From contig JAFSBX010000136.1 in assembly GCA_017437065.1 (NCBI GenBank), positions 1 through 64,000 of the forward strand: 64,000 nt of DNA, written 5' to 3'. This document shows, piece after piece, positions 26,744-38,568 of the stretch. The notes below the pieces were generated by a model. That model was not told the origin of the DNA and made no database searches. It worked only from the letters and a program-made list of their open reading frames with translations. Numbering within the stretch: the stretch's first letter is position 1; every line of letters begins with the position of its first letter. A program made the translations under genes and the position numbers. This stretch comes from Lachnospiraceae bacterium (lineage in GTDB: Bacteria > Bacillota > Clostridia > Lachnospirales > Lachnospiraceae).

Positions 26744-28060
26744 TTACTTATTATTTTCGTTATAATATTTTACCATATTCGCTTTTGCTGCCAGACTTCC
26801 CGGTTTTGCATTCTTATTATAATATTCCGTTGCTTTTTTCATAGCAGCATCTCTTTCTTCCTGTGTCATGGAAGATTGGGCAGAAGCTTTTGATGCTACA
26901 TTTACATTTCGTGTACTCATTGTAGCATAGTTGTTAAGCGTTTTCGGATCAATTCCGGCTTTTTCCAGTTTCTTATTTCTTTTTTCTACATTCTTCTTTA
27001 TCATTTCATCGATATCCATTTTATCGATATGCTTGTTAATGATAACCTGCTGAATTGTTCTTACTACCGAACCCGCAATCCAGTAAAGTCCCATACCGGA
27101 AGGTAATGTAAAACAGAAAATAATAGACATAATCGGCATAGTCATATTCATCATTTTCATAGACTGTGCCATAGTATCCTGCTGATCATTTCCACTACCG
27201 CCTGATGTTGCTGCCTGTGGCATTAATTTTACATTAATCCACTGTGTCAAACCGGAAAGAATAGGAATTAATAAAGCTCCGATTACTAAAAGCCATGAAC
27301 CTGTTTCCATTGCCTGACTGATTGCAAAAGCCGGAGAATCTGCAATATTCAACCCTAAAAAGTTATTATATTTATCCAAAGTGTTTACTGTATTTGTTAC
27401 ATCTGTTGCAAGTTCCGGAAATTTATCCGCAATGCTTGCCCAATCCGCACTTGAAAATTTATTCATTACATCAATATAAGTATTCTGCACATACTCGGAT
27501 GCTGCATTACCTGCAACAAACGCTTCATTCGTAAACTGTTTTGTAAACTGTGCTGCCGCCGTTTCAAAAGACTGAATAAAAGAAGCATCTTTATCTGCTT
27601 CAATAAATTTTTTAACTAACGGTAAAAAAGCATCTTTAATCTGACCTACATAAGCAGGCATAGCGTAAATAACTCTGTAAAGTGCCAACAAGATCGGCAT
27701 CTGAATCAATAACTGCAAACAGCTTCCCGAAGGAGAAACACCATATTTTGCATAAACTGCATTAGTTTCCTGATTCATTGCCATCATAGAATTATTATCT
27801 TTTCTATTTTTGTATTTATCTCTGATTGCCTGCAGTTCCGGATTCATCTTAGCTGACAATTTAGAAAACTTCTGCTGTTTAATGGTAAACGGCATAAGAA
27901 GCAAATAAATAACAATTGTAAATAAAATAATCGCTAAACCAATATTAGGAATTCCTAATTTATCAAGAACCCAGAAAATACCCTCCATAATAAATCCGAG
28001 TAATTTTGCAACCGGTCCAATAATAAACGTAGAATTCTGTGTTAATAAAATACCTGACAT
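26744..28060 (-). CDS. yidC: Membrane protein insertase YidC
   Basis: Integral membrane insertase of 438 residues. The N-terminal part has no lipobox, unlike SpoIIIJ of Bacillus. The conserved core has IPNIGLAIILFTIVIYLLLMPF, the charged hairpin around KMNPELQAIRDKYK, and SGSCLQLLIQMPILLALYRVI. A large loop of about 95 residues (roughly 150-245) sits between transmembrane segments, longer than in Bacillus. The basic C-terminal tail is likely to bind the ribosome. GGAG is five bases before the ATG. It lies between yidD and jag in the rpmH-distal cluster. Confidence 0.96.
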   Translation of the reverse strand: MSGILLTQNSTFIIGPVAKLLGFIMEGIFWVLDKLGIPNIGLAIILFTIVIYLLLMPFTIKQQKFSKLSAKMNPELQAIRDKYKNRKDNNSMMAMNQETNAVYAKYGVSPSGSCLQLLIQMPILLALYRVIYAMPAYVGQIKDAFLPLVKKFIEADKDASFIQSFETAAAQFTKQFTNEAFVAGNAASEYVQNTYIDVMNKFSSADWASIADKFPELATDVTNTVNTLDKYNNFLGLNIADSPAFAISQAMETGSWLLVIGALLIPILSGLTQWINVKLMPQAATSGGSGNDQQDTMAQSMKMMNMTMPIMSIIFCFTLPSGMGLYWIAGSVVRTIQQVIINKHIDKMDIDEMIKKNVEKRNKKLEKAGIDPKTLNNYATMSTRNVNVASKASAQSSMTQEERDAAMKKATEYYNKNAKPGSLAAKANMVKYYNENNK

Positions 28061-28081
28061 ATATACTCCATTCCATCCTTT

Positions 28082-28291
28082 TTAAGGAACCGGATCATAT
28101 CCACCCTTTGAAAAAGGATTGCATCTTAATATTCTCCAGGCAGCTAAAATCCCACCTTTCAAAGCACCGTACTTTTCCACCGCCTCCAGTCCGTACTGGG
28201 AACAGGTCGGATAATAAGGACATTTTGTACTTTTCATTGGAGAAATATATTTTCTATAAAATTTAATCAAAAAAATAAATATTTTTTTCAA
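28082..28291 (-). CDS. yidD: Membrane protein insertion efficiency factor YidD
   Basis: Small membrane-associated protein of 69 residues that assists insertion of membrane proteins. The core [37 protein letters not shown] with its Cys residues, and [14 protein letters not shown] at the end, are typical. I favour a TTG start at 28291 ([12 protein letters not shown]) with GGGGA six bases upstream, giving the usual length. An ATG nine codons earlier (28318) has a site that abuts the start codon and would add nine residues. Confidence 0.92.
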   Translation of the reverse strand: MKKIFIFLIKFYRKYISPMKSTKCPYYPTCSQYGLEAVEKYGALKGGILAAWRILRCNPFSKGGYDPVP

Positions 28292-28322
28292 CTTCAGTCC
28301 CCATGTTGCAAAAAACATTCAC

Positions 28323-28676
28323 CTAATCAAAATCAAACATTGTTTTTACTATTTTATGAAGCTTGCCAAGATGTAATAATGCACTCTCTACTTCTGCATA
28401 TCCAATATTTGAAGCACTGTTTCTTGCAACGACTACTATATCCAAACCACTATTGAATATATTTTCATGTAGTCTGTAACTTTCTCTTATTAATCTGGTA
28501 ACTCTGTGCCTTACAACACTGTTTCCTACTTTTTTACTTACAGAAATTCCAAGTCTGTTTTTTTCAAGATTATTTTCCAACACATACATAACAAGATATT
28601 TATTTGCATAGGACTTTCCGTTCCTATAAACATTCTGAAATTCGTAAGTTTTCTTCAAAGATTCTGATTTTCTCAT
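28323..28676 (-). CDS. rnpA: Ribonuclease P protein component
   Basis: Basic protein of 117 residues that assists the RNase P RNA in removing 5' leaders from tRNA precursors. The signature NRLGISVSKKVGNSVVRHRVTRLIRESYR is present. AGGAG lies five bases before the ATG. It follows rpmH after a terminator and overlaps no neighbour. Confidence 0.96.
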   Translation of the reverse strand: MRKSESLKKTYEFQNVYRNGKSYANKYLVMYVLENNLEKNRLGISVSKKVGNSVVRHRVTRLIRESYRLHENIFNSGLDIVVVARNSASNIGYAEVESALLHLGKLHKIVKTMFDFD

Positions 28677-28741
28677 TTCTTCTCCTAAAAATATAAAAAA
28701 GGATTAGAAATTTTTACCACCTAATTTTCACATAGAAAAAA

Positions 28742-28761
28742 AGGCCACATAACTGCGGCCT
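28742..28761 (-). terminator. Terminator between rpmH and rnpA
   Basis: On the minus strand an 8-bp stem (AGGCC plus three more, one G-U) with a GTTA loop is followed by seven T. It overlaps the rpmH stop codon, so part of the rpmH transcripts probably stop before rnpA. Confidence 0.85.
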
Positions 28762-28894
28762 ATGCTGATAATTTCTTTCTTCCTTTTGCTCTTCTGGCTG
28801 CGAGAACTTTTCTTCCGCCCGGAGTACTCATTCTTGCTCTGAAACCATGAACTTTAGATCTCTGTCTTTTTTTCGGCTGAAATGTCATTTTCAT
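28760..28894 (-). CDS. rpmH: 50S ribosomal protein L34
   Basis: Very basic 44-residue protein of the large ribosomal subunit. It begins [18 protein letters not shown] and ends in a Lys/Arg-rich tail, as in all L34. GGAGGTG lies seven bases before the ATG. It is the first gene on the minus strand left of oriC, as in most Firmicutes. Confidence 0.97.
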   Translation of the reverse strand: MKMTFQPKKRQRSKVHGFRARMSTPGGRKVLAARRAKGRKKLSA

Positions 28895-29505
28895 AATCTG
28901 ATGCACCTCCTTCTAACGAACCTTAATCTATCAAATAAGGTAAACGAATATTTTAATTTTCTCAAAAGCACGCACTTAGTGCGTTGTGTGGAAAAATATC
29001 TTTAGCAATTATATAAAAAAAGTAGCAAAACGTCAAGTAAAATGGGACTTTTTTTCAATTTTTTTATTTTTCAATATATAGTTGTTTCTCTGTTTTTAGA
29101 TTACAACATATAGTTTATCCACATTTTTCTAAACAATATTACAACAAAAAAACACTTTACATAACGTTATCCACAATTTGTGTATAACTTGTGGATAAGA
29201 TGTTTTTTTTCTGTGAGAAACTCACAGGTCCGTGTAAAAAACATTGAAAAAATCTATGTGGATGATGTGTATTATACTTTTTCCACTTATCCACACATAA
29301 AAATTATTGTCAATACTATGTAAACCACTCATAACACTTATTAACATGTTGTGAATATTTCTTATCCACAGTTTTCCTGCCAATAATTATTTGATATTTT
29401 TAATTATTTATATTAATATAGATTAAAGATATTTTGATTATTGACACATTTACAATTAAGTATACTTACGATCATATAAAGATACTGAAACTCTGGAGGC
29501 ACATA
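28895..29505. other. oriC, left part: DnaA-box cluster upstream of dnaA
   Basis: Non-coding interval of about 610 bases between divergent rpmH and dnaA. Perfect TTATCCACA boxes lie at 29115-29123, 29167-29175, 29287-29295 and 29362-29370 on the plus strand and at 29190-29198 on the minus strand, with a one-mismatch box near 29258. Between and after them lie AT-only runs. A TTGACA at 29441-29446 may be the -35 of the dnaA promoter. A 6-bp palindrome, CGCACT/AGTGCG, is at 28973-28985. This matches the incA/B-like half of a bipartite Firmicutes origin. Confidence 0.92.
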
Positions 29506-30897
29506 ATGGATTTAAGCAACAATGAAATTTACGAAATTTTAAAAACAAATTGGGATACCATAAAAAGTACGATTCAAAAAGAATATGATTTATCCAAGAT
29601 TTCTTTCAATACTTGGGTAAACCCATTGAAATTATATAAGGTAGAAAATGACATAGTAACGATACTTATCCCCTCCGATCAGGGACATGCTCTTAATTAT
29701 ATCTCTTCTAAATATAAGAGTTTTTTTCAGGTTACTATTTCAGAAATGATGGATTATGAATATACCATTTCCTTCATATTAGAAAAAGATGCTTCCATAC
29801 AGGACAACGAAGGTCATGATGTTTCCGTTGCATCCAACCCTGTTTACAATATTAATTATGAAAATGCAAACTTAAATCCAAAATATAAATTTGATACTTT
29901 TGTCGTAGGCAGCAACAATAAATTTGCCCATTCCGCATCTTTAGCAGTTGCCGAATCTCCCGGAGAAGCCTACAATCCGCTGTATCTTTACGGTGGTGCC
30001 GGACTCGGAAAAACCCACCTTATGCACTCCATCGGACATTTTATTTTGGAACAGAATCCAAGTATGAAGATTTTATATGTTACTTCAGAAGCATTTACTA
30101 ATGAAGTAATTGAGTCTATCCGAAGCGGTAACGCTGCTGCAATGACAAAGCTTCGTGAAAAATACAGAACCGTAGATGTATTAATGGTCGATGACGTACA
30201 GTTTATTATAGGTAAGGAAAGTACACAGGAAGAATTTTTCCACACCTTCAATGTACTTCATGCTGCCGGTAAGCAGATTATTTTATCATCCGATAAACCG
30301 CCAAAAGAAATGGAAACTTTGGATGAACGTTTCCGTTCCCGTTTTGAATGGGGCTTACTCGCTGACATCCAGCCGCCTGATTACGAAACCCGTATGGCGA
30401 TTCTTCGAAAAAATGCCGAAAGCTGCGAAAAATCAATTGATGATGAAATCATTCAATATATTGCAGAAAACATTAAATCAAACATCCGAGAACTGGAAGG
30501 CGCTTTCAATAAAATTATTGCTTTTGCAAAGCTGAATAAAATGGAACTTACTCTTTCACTTGCTGAAGAAGCTCTGAAGGATATTATTTCCCCGGGCCAG
30601 TCGAAAGAAATTACACCAACTCTAATAATTAATGTAGTAGCTGAACATTTTGGTGTTACTTCTGACGACATCACTTCCAAAAAAAGAAACTCTGAATTTG
30701 TTATTCCCAGACAGGTTGTTATGTACCTCTGCAAAGAATTAACATCAATTTCTCTTACACAGACAGGTAAAATTCTTGGAAAAAAAGATCATACCACCAT
30801 TATCCACGGTATAAAAAAGATTTCTGAGGAAATGAAGACCAATGACGAACTTCGAAATAATATCGAAATTATCAAGAAAAAGTTAAATCCTGCTTAA
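29506..30897 (+). CDS. dnaA: Chromosomal replication initiator DnaA
   Basis: AAA+ initiator of 463 residues. Domain I is at 1-85, a short linker domain II at about 90-125, and domain III has Walker A GGAGLGKT (163-170), Walker B VLMVDDVQFI and the arginine-finger region DERFRSRFEWG. Domain IV carries the DnaA-box binding signature KKDHTTIIHGIKKI. I chose the ATG at 29506 because GGAGG is six bases upstream; the frame is open further upstream but has no site. Clusters of TTATCCACA flank the gene on both sides, consistent with autoregulation and oriC function. Confidence 0.97.
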   Translation: MDLSNNEIYEILKTNWDTIKSTIQKEYDLSKISFNTWVNPLKLYKVENDIVTILIPSDQGHALNYISSKYKSFFQVTISEMMDYEYTISFILEKDASIQDNEGHDVSVASNPVYNINYENANLNPKYKFDTFVVGSNNKFAHSASLAVAESPGEAYNPLYLYGGAGLGKTHLMHSIGHFILEQNPSMKILYVTSEAFTNEVIESIRSGNAAAMTKLREKYRTVDVLMVDDVQFIIGKESTQEEFFHTFNVLHAAGKQIILSSDKPPKEMETLDERFRSRFEWGLLADIQPPDYETRMAILRKNAESCEKSIDDEIIQYIAENIKSNIRELEGAFNKIIAFAKLNKMELTLSLAEEALKDIISPGQSKEITPTLIINVVAEHFGVTSDDITSKKRNSEFVIPRQVVMYLCKELTSISLTQTGKILGKKDHTTIIHGIKKISEEMKTNDELRNNIEIIKKKLNPA

Positions 30898-31280
30898 ATA
30901 AAATTATAGTTATCCACAGGCAAATGTGTATATGTGGATAACTATACTGTTTTTATCTTATCCCCTGTGAAAAAGTTTTCAACATACATACTCACATTTT
31001 TGATTTTTTGCTGTGGGTATACTGTTGACAACATGAGAATAACTTTTAAGCTAAAATTTTTCCATATTTTGAACTTGTGAATAAAACTGAAGTTATCCAT
31101 ATGTAAAATTAAGTTTTTCACAAGTAAATTATTTTCTTTTTTGCTGATAAATAGTATAATAAATAGGGTTATACACATATCAACGGCTATTACTACGGAT
31201 ACTACTGAATATTTTAATAAATTATATATATTTTCATTTCAAAATTTACACATATGCACACGAAGGGAGTTATACACATT
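30898..31280. other. oriC, right part: DnaA boxes and likely unwinding region
   Basis: The dnaA-dnaN gap of about 380 bases. A 13-bp perfect inverted repeat (30906-30918 and 30933-30945) contains two head-to-head TTATCCACA boxes. One-mismatch boxes are TTATCCATA at 31093-31101 and TTATACACA at 31270-31278, the latter overlapping the dnaN ribosome-binding region. An A/T-rich stretch at about 31205-31250 is the best candidate DNA unwinding element. No gene is seen. Confidence 0.88.
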
Positions 31281-32390
31281 ATGAAATTAGTTTGTTCCAA
31301 ATCTAATCTTTTGAATGGAGTTCAAATTGTATCTAAAGCGGTACCTAGCAAAACAACCATGTCAATTTTAGAATGTATTCTGATTGATGCGACAAGAGGT
31401 GTTATTAAATTAACTGCTAATGATATGGAACTTGGTATCGAAACTACAATTGAAGGTGATATCCTTGAAAAAGGTATCATAGCGTTGGATGCGAAAATCT
31501 TTTTAGAAATTGTAAGAAAACTTCCTGACAGTGATATTACAATAGAAACAGATTCTTCCTATAAAACTACAATTACTTGTGAAAAAGCAAAATTTAATAT
31601 CATAGGTAAATCCGGAGATGATTTTTCTTATCTCCCTATTATAGAAAGAGATGATTCGGTAGTAGTTTCACAGTTTACGCTGAAGGAAATCGTACGTCAG
31701 ACAATTTTCTCTATTTCTGATAATGATAATAATAAGTTAATGACCGGTGAATTATTTGAAATTAATGGAAATGAATTAAAAGTAGTTTCTCTTGACGGAC
31801 ATCGTATATCTATTCGTAAAATAGAACTGAAAAATGATTATCCTAATAAAAAGGTAGTTGTTCCGGGAAAAACATTAAATGAAGTAAGTAAAATTTTATC
31901 CGGTGAAACTGATAAAGATGTAAGTATTTTCTTTGCGGACAAGCATGTTGTATTTGAATTTGATAATACAGTGGTAGTATCCCGTCTGATTGAAGGAGAA
32001 TACTTTAAAATAGACCAGATGCTTTCCAGTGACTATGAAACAAAAGTAAAAATTAACAAAAGAGAATTTTTGAATTGTATTGACAGAGCTACTCTTCTCG
32101 TAAAAGAAGGCGATAAAAAACCTATCATTATTAACATTACTGATGATACAATGGAGTTAAAGATTAATTCCACTGTCGGAAGTATGAATGAAGAAATTGA
32201 TATTGCAAAGAGCGGAAAAGATTTGATGATAGGATTTAATCCGAAGTTCTTAATTGATGCTTTGAAGGTAATTGATGAGGAAGAAATTGAAATTTACCTT
32301 GTAAATCCAAAAGCGCCATGCTTCATCAAAAACCCGGAAGAAAGCTATATTTATCTTATTCTTCCAGTGAATTTTACTACTGTTAACTAA
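31281..32390 (+). CDS. dnaN: DNA polymerase III beta subunit (sliding clamp)
   Basis: Clamp protein of 369 residues, normal length, that forms a ring on DNA and tethers the replicase. It starts MKLVCSKSNLLNGVQIVSKAVPSKTTMSILECILI, the usual N terminus, and ends LILPVNFTTVN with the typical hydrophobic-rich tail. I chose the ATG at 31281 (GGGAG upstream); a longer frame from 31254 is not supported. It follows dnaA after the second half of oriC. Confidence 0.97.
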   Translation: MKLVCSKSNLLNGVQIVSKAVPSKTTMSILECILIDATRGVIKLTANDMELGIETTIEGDILEKGIIALDAKIFLEIVRKLPDSDITIETDSSYKTTITCEKAKFNIIGKSGDDFSYLPIIERDDSVVVSQFTLKEIVRQTIFSISDNDNNKLMTGELFEINGNELKVVSLDGHRISIRKIELKNDYPNKKVVVPGKTLNEVSKILSGETDKDVSIFFADKHVVFEFDNTVVVSRLIEGEYFKIDQMLSSDYETKVKINKREFLNCIDRATLLVKEGDKKPIIINITDDTMELKINSTVGSMNEEIDIAKSGKDLMIGFNPKFLIDALKVIDEEEIEIYLVNPKAPCFIKNPEESYIYLILPVNFTTVN

Positions 32391-32526
32391 AAATTTTCAG
32401 AGTATAAATGTAAAATTGATTTTGAGCTTTTATAATGTTAAATTAGATGTAAAGAAAGCTTTTATGTGAAATACATATTCAATTCTTACATTGGTTAAAC
32501 AAAACTAACTTTAAAATGGAGTAAAC

Positions 32527-32736
32527 ATGGAAATTATTAAATTAAGAGATGACTATATAAAGCTTGGTCAGGCGCTGAAAGCGGCTGGCCTGGCAGAGTC
32601 CGGCGTAGATGCAAAGTTTGCGATACAGGACGGGCTTGTTAAAGTGAACGGTGAAATAGAATATCAGCGCGGGAAAAAGCTGGTTGACGGTGATGTTATA
32701 GAGTTTGACGGCGAAATAGTTAAAATTACAAAATAG
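32527..32736 (+). CDS. yaaA: S4-domain RNA-binding protein YaaA-like
   Basis: Small protein of 69 residues made of a single S4 RNA-binding fold: LGQALKAAGLAESGVDAKFAIQDGLVKVNGEIEYQRGKKL. Genes of this type sit between dnaN and recF in many Firmicutes and are thought to act in ribosome assembly; the evidence is limited. GGAG lies five bases before the ATG. Confidence 0.9.
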   Translation: MEIIKLRDDYIKLGQALKAAGLAESGVDAKFAIQDGLVKVNGEIEYQRGKKLVDGDVIEFDGEIVKITK

Positions 32737-32782
32737 GAAAGCAGATTTCAAGGCATCTGTTATAGCTGGATGGAGACTGATT

Positions 32783-33865
32783 ATGATAATAAAATCACTG
32801 GAGCTGGCAAATTTCAGAAATTATGAAAGTCTTGAACTGGAATTCGACAAGGGGACAAATATTCTTTTTGGCGATAATGCTCAGGGTAAGACGAATATTT
32901 TAGAAGCTATTTTCTTATCTTCTACTACAAAATCACATAAAGGCAGCAAGGATCAGGATATTATTAGGTTTGGAGATAATGAAGCCCATATAAGGACTTA
33001 TCTCGAAAAAGAAGATATCGAATATAAAGTTGATATGCACCTTAGAAAAAGTAAAACAAAAGGAATTGCCATTAACGGGCAGAAAATAAAAAAAGCCGCA
33101 GAACTTTTGGGACTTTTGAATGTGGTTTTCTTTTCACCGGAGGATTTAAGTATCATAAAAAATGGTCCGGCAGAGCGAAGAAGATTTGTAGATATGGAGT
33201 TATGTCAACTAGATAACGTCTATCTCTATAATTTGAACAACTATAACAAAATTGTAAATCAAAGAAACAAACTTTTAAAAGATTTGTATATGAATCCCGA
33301 ATTAAAGGATACACTTACAATATGGGATTCGCAGTTGTTATCTTTTGGAACTAAAATAATCGAGAGACGACAATTATTTGTTTCCCAGTTAAATGAAATT
33401 ATTTATGAAATACATAAGAAATTATCCGGTGGCAAAGAAGAATTAATTATTAAGTATGAGCCGGAGGTTTTCATAGAAAATTACGAAAGCAAGCTGAGAA
33501 TAAATCAGGAAAAGGATATCCGCCTAAAACAGACAACGGTAGGACCTCACAGAGACGATTTTGCTTTTGTGGTAAATGGCGTAGATATCAGGAAATTCGG
33601 TTCTCAGGGACAACAGCGTACCGCTGCTCTCTCACTGAAGTTATCAGAAATAGAGCTTGTGAAAAAAATAGCAAAAGATACACCGGTTCTTTTGCTGGAT
33701 GATGTTTTGTCAGAGCTTGACAGTAACAGACAAAATTATCTTTTAAACAGTATCGGTGACATACAGACGATTATAACCTGTACGGGATTGGATGAATTTG
33801 TAAACAATCGTTTTGAAATAAACAGAGTTTACAATGTAACAAATGGTGTCGTAGAAAGAAAATAA
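32783..33865 (+). CDS. recF: DNA replication and repair protein RecF
   Basis: SMC-like ATPase of 360 residues that helps load RecA at single-strand gaps. The N-terminal RN(Y)ESLELEF motif, Walker A GDNAQGKTNILEAI, signature FGSQGQQRTAALSLKLSEI and Walker B VLLLDDVLSELD are present. GGAG is seven bases before the ATG. It lies between the S4-domain gene and gyrB, the standard order. Confidence 0.97.
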   Translation: MIIKSLELANFRNYESLELEFDKGTNILFGDNAQGKTNILEAIFLSSTTKSHKGSKDQDIIRFGDNEAHIRTYLEKEDIEYKVDMHLRKSKTKGIAINGQKIKKAAELLGLLNVVFFSPEDLSIIKNGPAERRRFVDMELCQLDNVYLYNLNNYNKIVNQRNKLLKDLYMNPELKDTLTIWDSQLLSFGTKIIERRQLFVSQLNEIIYEIHKKLSGGKEELIIKYEPEVFIENYESKLRINQEKDIRLKQTTVGPHRDDFAFVVNGVDIRKFGSQGQQRTAALSLKLSEIELVKKIAKDTPVLLLDDVLSELDSNRQNYLLNSIGDIQTIITCTGLDEFVNNRFEINRVYNVTNGVVERK

Positions 33866-33898
33866 AATAATGTGCCTGTATCGGATAAATTTGTCTGA

Positions 33899-35848
<1,950 letters not shown>

Positions 35849-35873
35849 GGCGATATGCAGGAAAGAGGAAAAG

Positions 35874-38444
35874 ATGGACGATCAAATTTTTGATAAAATT
35901 CAGGAAGTTGACCTTAAAAAAACGATGGAAAAGTCTTATATAGACTATGCCATGAGCGTTATCGCTTCCCGTGCTCTTCCGGATGTTAGAGACGGTTTGA
36001 AACCGGTTCAGCGAAGAGTTTTATATTCCATGATTGAGTTGAACAACGGACCTGACAAGCCGCACAGAAAAAGTGCCCGTATTGTCGGTGATACGATGGG
36101 TAAATATCACCCGCATGGTGACAGTTCCATTTATGGTGCATTAGTAAATATGGCTCAGGAATGGTCTACACGTTATCCGTTAGTTGACGGACATGGAAAC
36201 TTTGGTTCCGTGGACGGTGACGGTGCCGCTGCGATGCGTTATACTGAAGCAAGACTGAGCAAAATTTCTATGGAATTACTGGCGGATATCAATAAAGATA
36301 CCGTTGATTTCGCGCCAAACTTTGATGAAACAGAAAAAGAACCGAAGGTATTACCAAGCCGTTATCCGAACCTTTTGGTAAACGGTACTTCAGGTATTGC
36401 CGTAGGTATGGCAACCAATATTCCGCCACACAACTTAAGAGAAGTAATCAGTGCGGTAGTTAAGATTATTGATAATAAAGTTGAAGGAAAAGAAACTGAA
36501 ATTGAGGAACTTTTAGGTATAATAAAAGGCCCGGATTTCCCGACAGGCGGTATCATTTTAGGTACCAGAGGAAGTGAAGAAGCGTACAGAACAGGACGCG
36601 GAAAAGTAAAAGTACGTGCGGTAACAGACATTGAAACGATGCCAAACGGAAAGAGCCGCATTGTTGTGACAGAGCTTCCGTACATGGTAAATAAGGCAAG
36701 ATTAATTGAAAAAATTGCGGAACTTGTCCGTGATAAGAAAATCGATGGTATTACTGACCTTCGCGATGAATCTAACAGAGAAGGTATGCGTGTTGTTATT
36801 GAATTGAGACGTGATGCAAATGCCAACGTAATCTTAAATCAGCTTTACAAACATACACAGCTTCAGGATACATTCGGTATTATTATGCTTGCCCTTGTAA
36901 ATAACGAGCCGAAGGTTATGAACCTTTTGGATATGCTTGGATATTATTTAAAGCATCAGGAAGAGGTTGTTACAAGAAGAACAAAATATGATTTGAACAA
37001 AGCAGAAGAAAGAGATCATATTTTGCAGGGATTATTAATTGCTTTGGATAACATTGATGAAGTAATTCAGATTATCAGAAGCAGCCAGAATACACAGACA
37101 GCAAAAGAAAGATTGATGGAACGCTTTGGACTTACAGAAGTACAGTCCCAGGCAATCGTAGATATGCGTCTGCGTGCTCTTACCGGTTTGGAAAGAGAAA
37201 AACTGGAGAATGAACATAAAGAATTACTTGCGAAAATCGCAGAATTAAAGGCAATTTTGGCAGATGAAAAACTGTTACTCGGCGTAATTAAAGAAGAAAT
37301 TTTAATTATTTCCGAAAAATTCGGTGATGACAGAAGAAGTACCATCGGATTCGATCAGTTTGATATTTCCATGGAAGATTTGATTCCAAGAGACAATACA
37401 GTTATCGCGATGACAAGTCTTGGTTATATCAAAAGAATGACCGTAGATAATTTTAAATCACAAAACAGAGGCGGTAAAGGCATTAAGGGAATGCAGACGA
37501 TTGAAGATGACTATATCGAAGATCTTCTCATGACAACAACCCATCATTATCTGATGTTCTTTACAAACTTTGGACGTGTATATCGTCTGAAAGCCTATGA
37601 AATACCGGAAGCAAGCAGAACGGCGAGAGGAACGGCAATTGTCAACCTGTTGCAGCTAAATCCCGGAGAAAAGATTTCTGCAATGATACCGTTAAAAGAT
37701 TATGATGAGCATAAAAACTTATTTATGATTACAAAGAACGGTGTTGCAAAGAAAACGTCCATTATGGAATACAGTAATGTGCGTAAAAACGGTCTGACAG
37801 CAATTAATTTAAGAGAAGATGATGAGTTAATTGAAGTAAAGACAACCAGAGGAAACACAGAAATTTTCCTTGTAACAAAACATGGTATGTGTATCCGCTT
37901 TAAAGAAACCGATGTAAGAAATACCGGAAGAAATTCTATGGGTGTTATCGGTATGAATCTGGCAGATGGTGATGAAATTGTAGGTATGCAGTTGGATCAT
38001 CAGGGAGATTCCTTGCTGATTGTTTCTGAAAATGGTATGGGTAAACGTACCTTCCTTGATGAATTTACGGTACAGAAACGTGGCGGTAAAGGTGTAAAAT
38101 GCTACAAAATTACCGAAAAAACAGGTGATGTTGTAGGTGTTAAGGCTGTTACGGATGATAATGAAATTATGATGATAACAACGGAAGGTATTATTATTCA
38201 GCTTAGAATGGATGATATTTCTACTTTGGGAAGAATTACTTCCGGTGTTAAGATGATTAATCTTGATCAGGGCGTTAAGGTTGCCAAGATTGCCAAGGTA
38301 AGAGAGAAGATTTCCAATGGAAATCAGGAGTTTGAGAACATCGATGATGCGATGGAGGATATTCCTGAGGAGGAAAAAAATGTGGTGATTCCTGAGGATG
38401 AGGACGAGAATGTGACTTTGCCGCAGGAAGAGGAAGAAAGTTAG
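35874..38444 (+). CDS. gyrA: DNA gyrase subunit A
   Basis: DNA cleavage subunit of gyrase, 856 residues, with the catalytic Tyr in [12 protein letters not shown]. The quinolone-resistance region reads [13 protein letters not shown]: the Ser83-equivalent is Ser, while the residue matching E. coli Asp87 is Gly. The C-terminal beta-pinwheel repeats include [11 protein letters not shown] (the GyrA box) and [11 protein letters not shown]. The protein ends in a strongly acidic tail. A terminator follows the gene. Confidence 0.97.
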   Translation: MDDQIFDKIQEVDLKKTMEKSYIDYAMSVIASRALPDVRDGLKPVQRRVLYSMIELNNGPDKPHRKSARIVGDTMGKYHPHGDSSIYGALVNMAQEWSTRYPLVDGHGNFGSVDGDGAAAMRYTEARLSKISMELLADINKDTVDFAPNFDETEKEPKVLPSRYPNLLVNGTSGIAVGMATNIPPHNLREVISAVVKIIDNKVEGKETEIEELLGIIKGPDFPTGGIILGTRGSEEAYRTGRGKVKVRAVTDIETMPNGKSRIVVTELPYMVNKARLIEKIAELVRDKKIDGITDLRDESNREGMRVVIELRRDANANVILNQLYKHTQLQDTFGIIMLALVNNEPKVMNLLDMLGYYLKHQEEVVTRRTKYDLNKAEERDHILQGLLIALDNIDEVIQIIRSSQNTQTAKERLMERFGLTEVQSQAIVDMRLRALTGLEREKLENEHKELLAKIAELKAILADEKLLLGVIKEEILIISEKFGDDRRSTIGFDQFDISMEDLIPRDNTVIAMTSLGYIKRMTVDNFKSQNRGGKGIKGMQTIEDDYIEDLLMTTTHHYLMFFTNFGRVYRLKAYEIPEASRTARGTAIVNLLQLNPGEKISAMIPLKDYDEHKNLFMITKNGVAKKTSIMEYSNVRKNGLTAINLREDDELIEVKTTRGNTEIFLVTKHGMCIRFKETDVRNTGRNSMGVIGMNLADGDEIVGMQLDHQGDSLLIVSENGMGKRTFLDEFTVQKRGGKGVKCYKITEKTGDVVGVKAVTDDNEIMMITTEGIIIQLRMDDISTLGRITSGVKMINLDQGVKVAKIAKVREKISNGNQEFENIDDAMEDIPEEEKNVVIPEDEDENVTLPQEEEES

Positions 38445-38472
38445 GGGGGTAATTATTCCCGTTAACGTACGG

Positions 38473-38516
38473 TAAGTTGTTGTATCATTTTGCGATGGTA
38501 CGACAACTTATTTTTT
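38473..38516 (+). terminator. Terminator after gyrA
   Basis: A 12-bp stem with one G-U pair (38473-38484 with 38499-38510) is followed by six T. It lies about 30 bases after the gyrA stop. Confidence 0.9.
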
Positions 38517-38568
38517 AATAATATCATTGATATTTATTGTTAGATTTGAAGGGGAAATGGAGTAGGCA

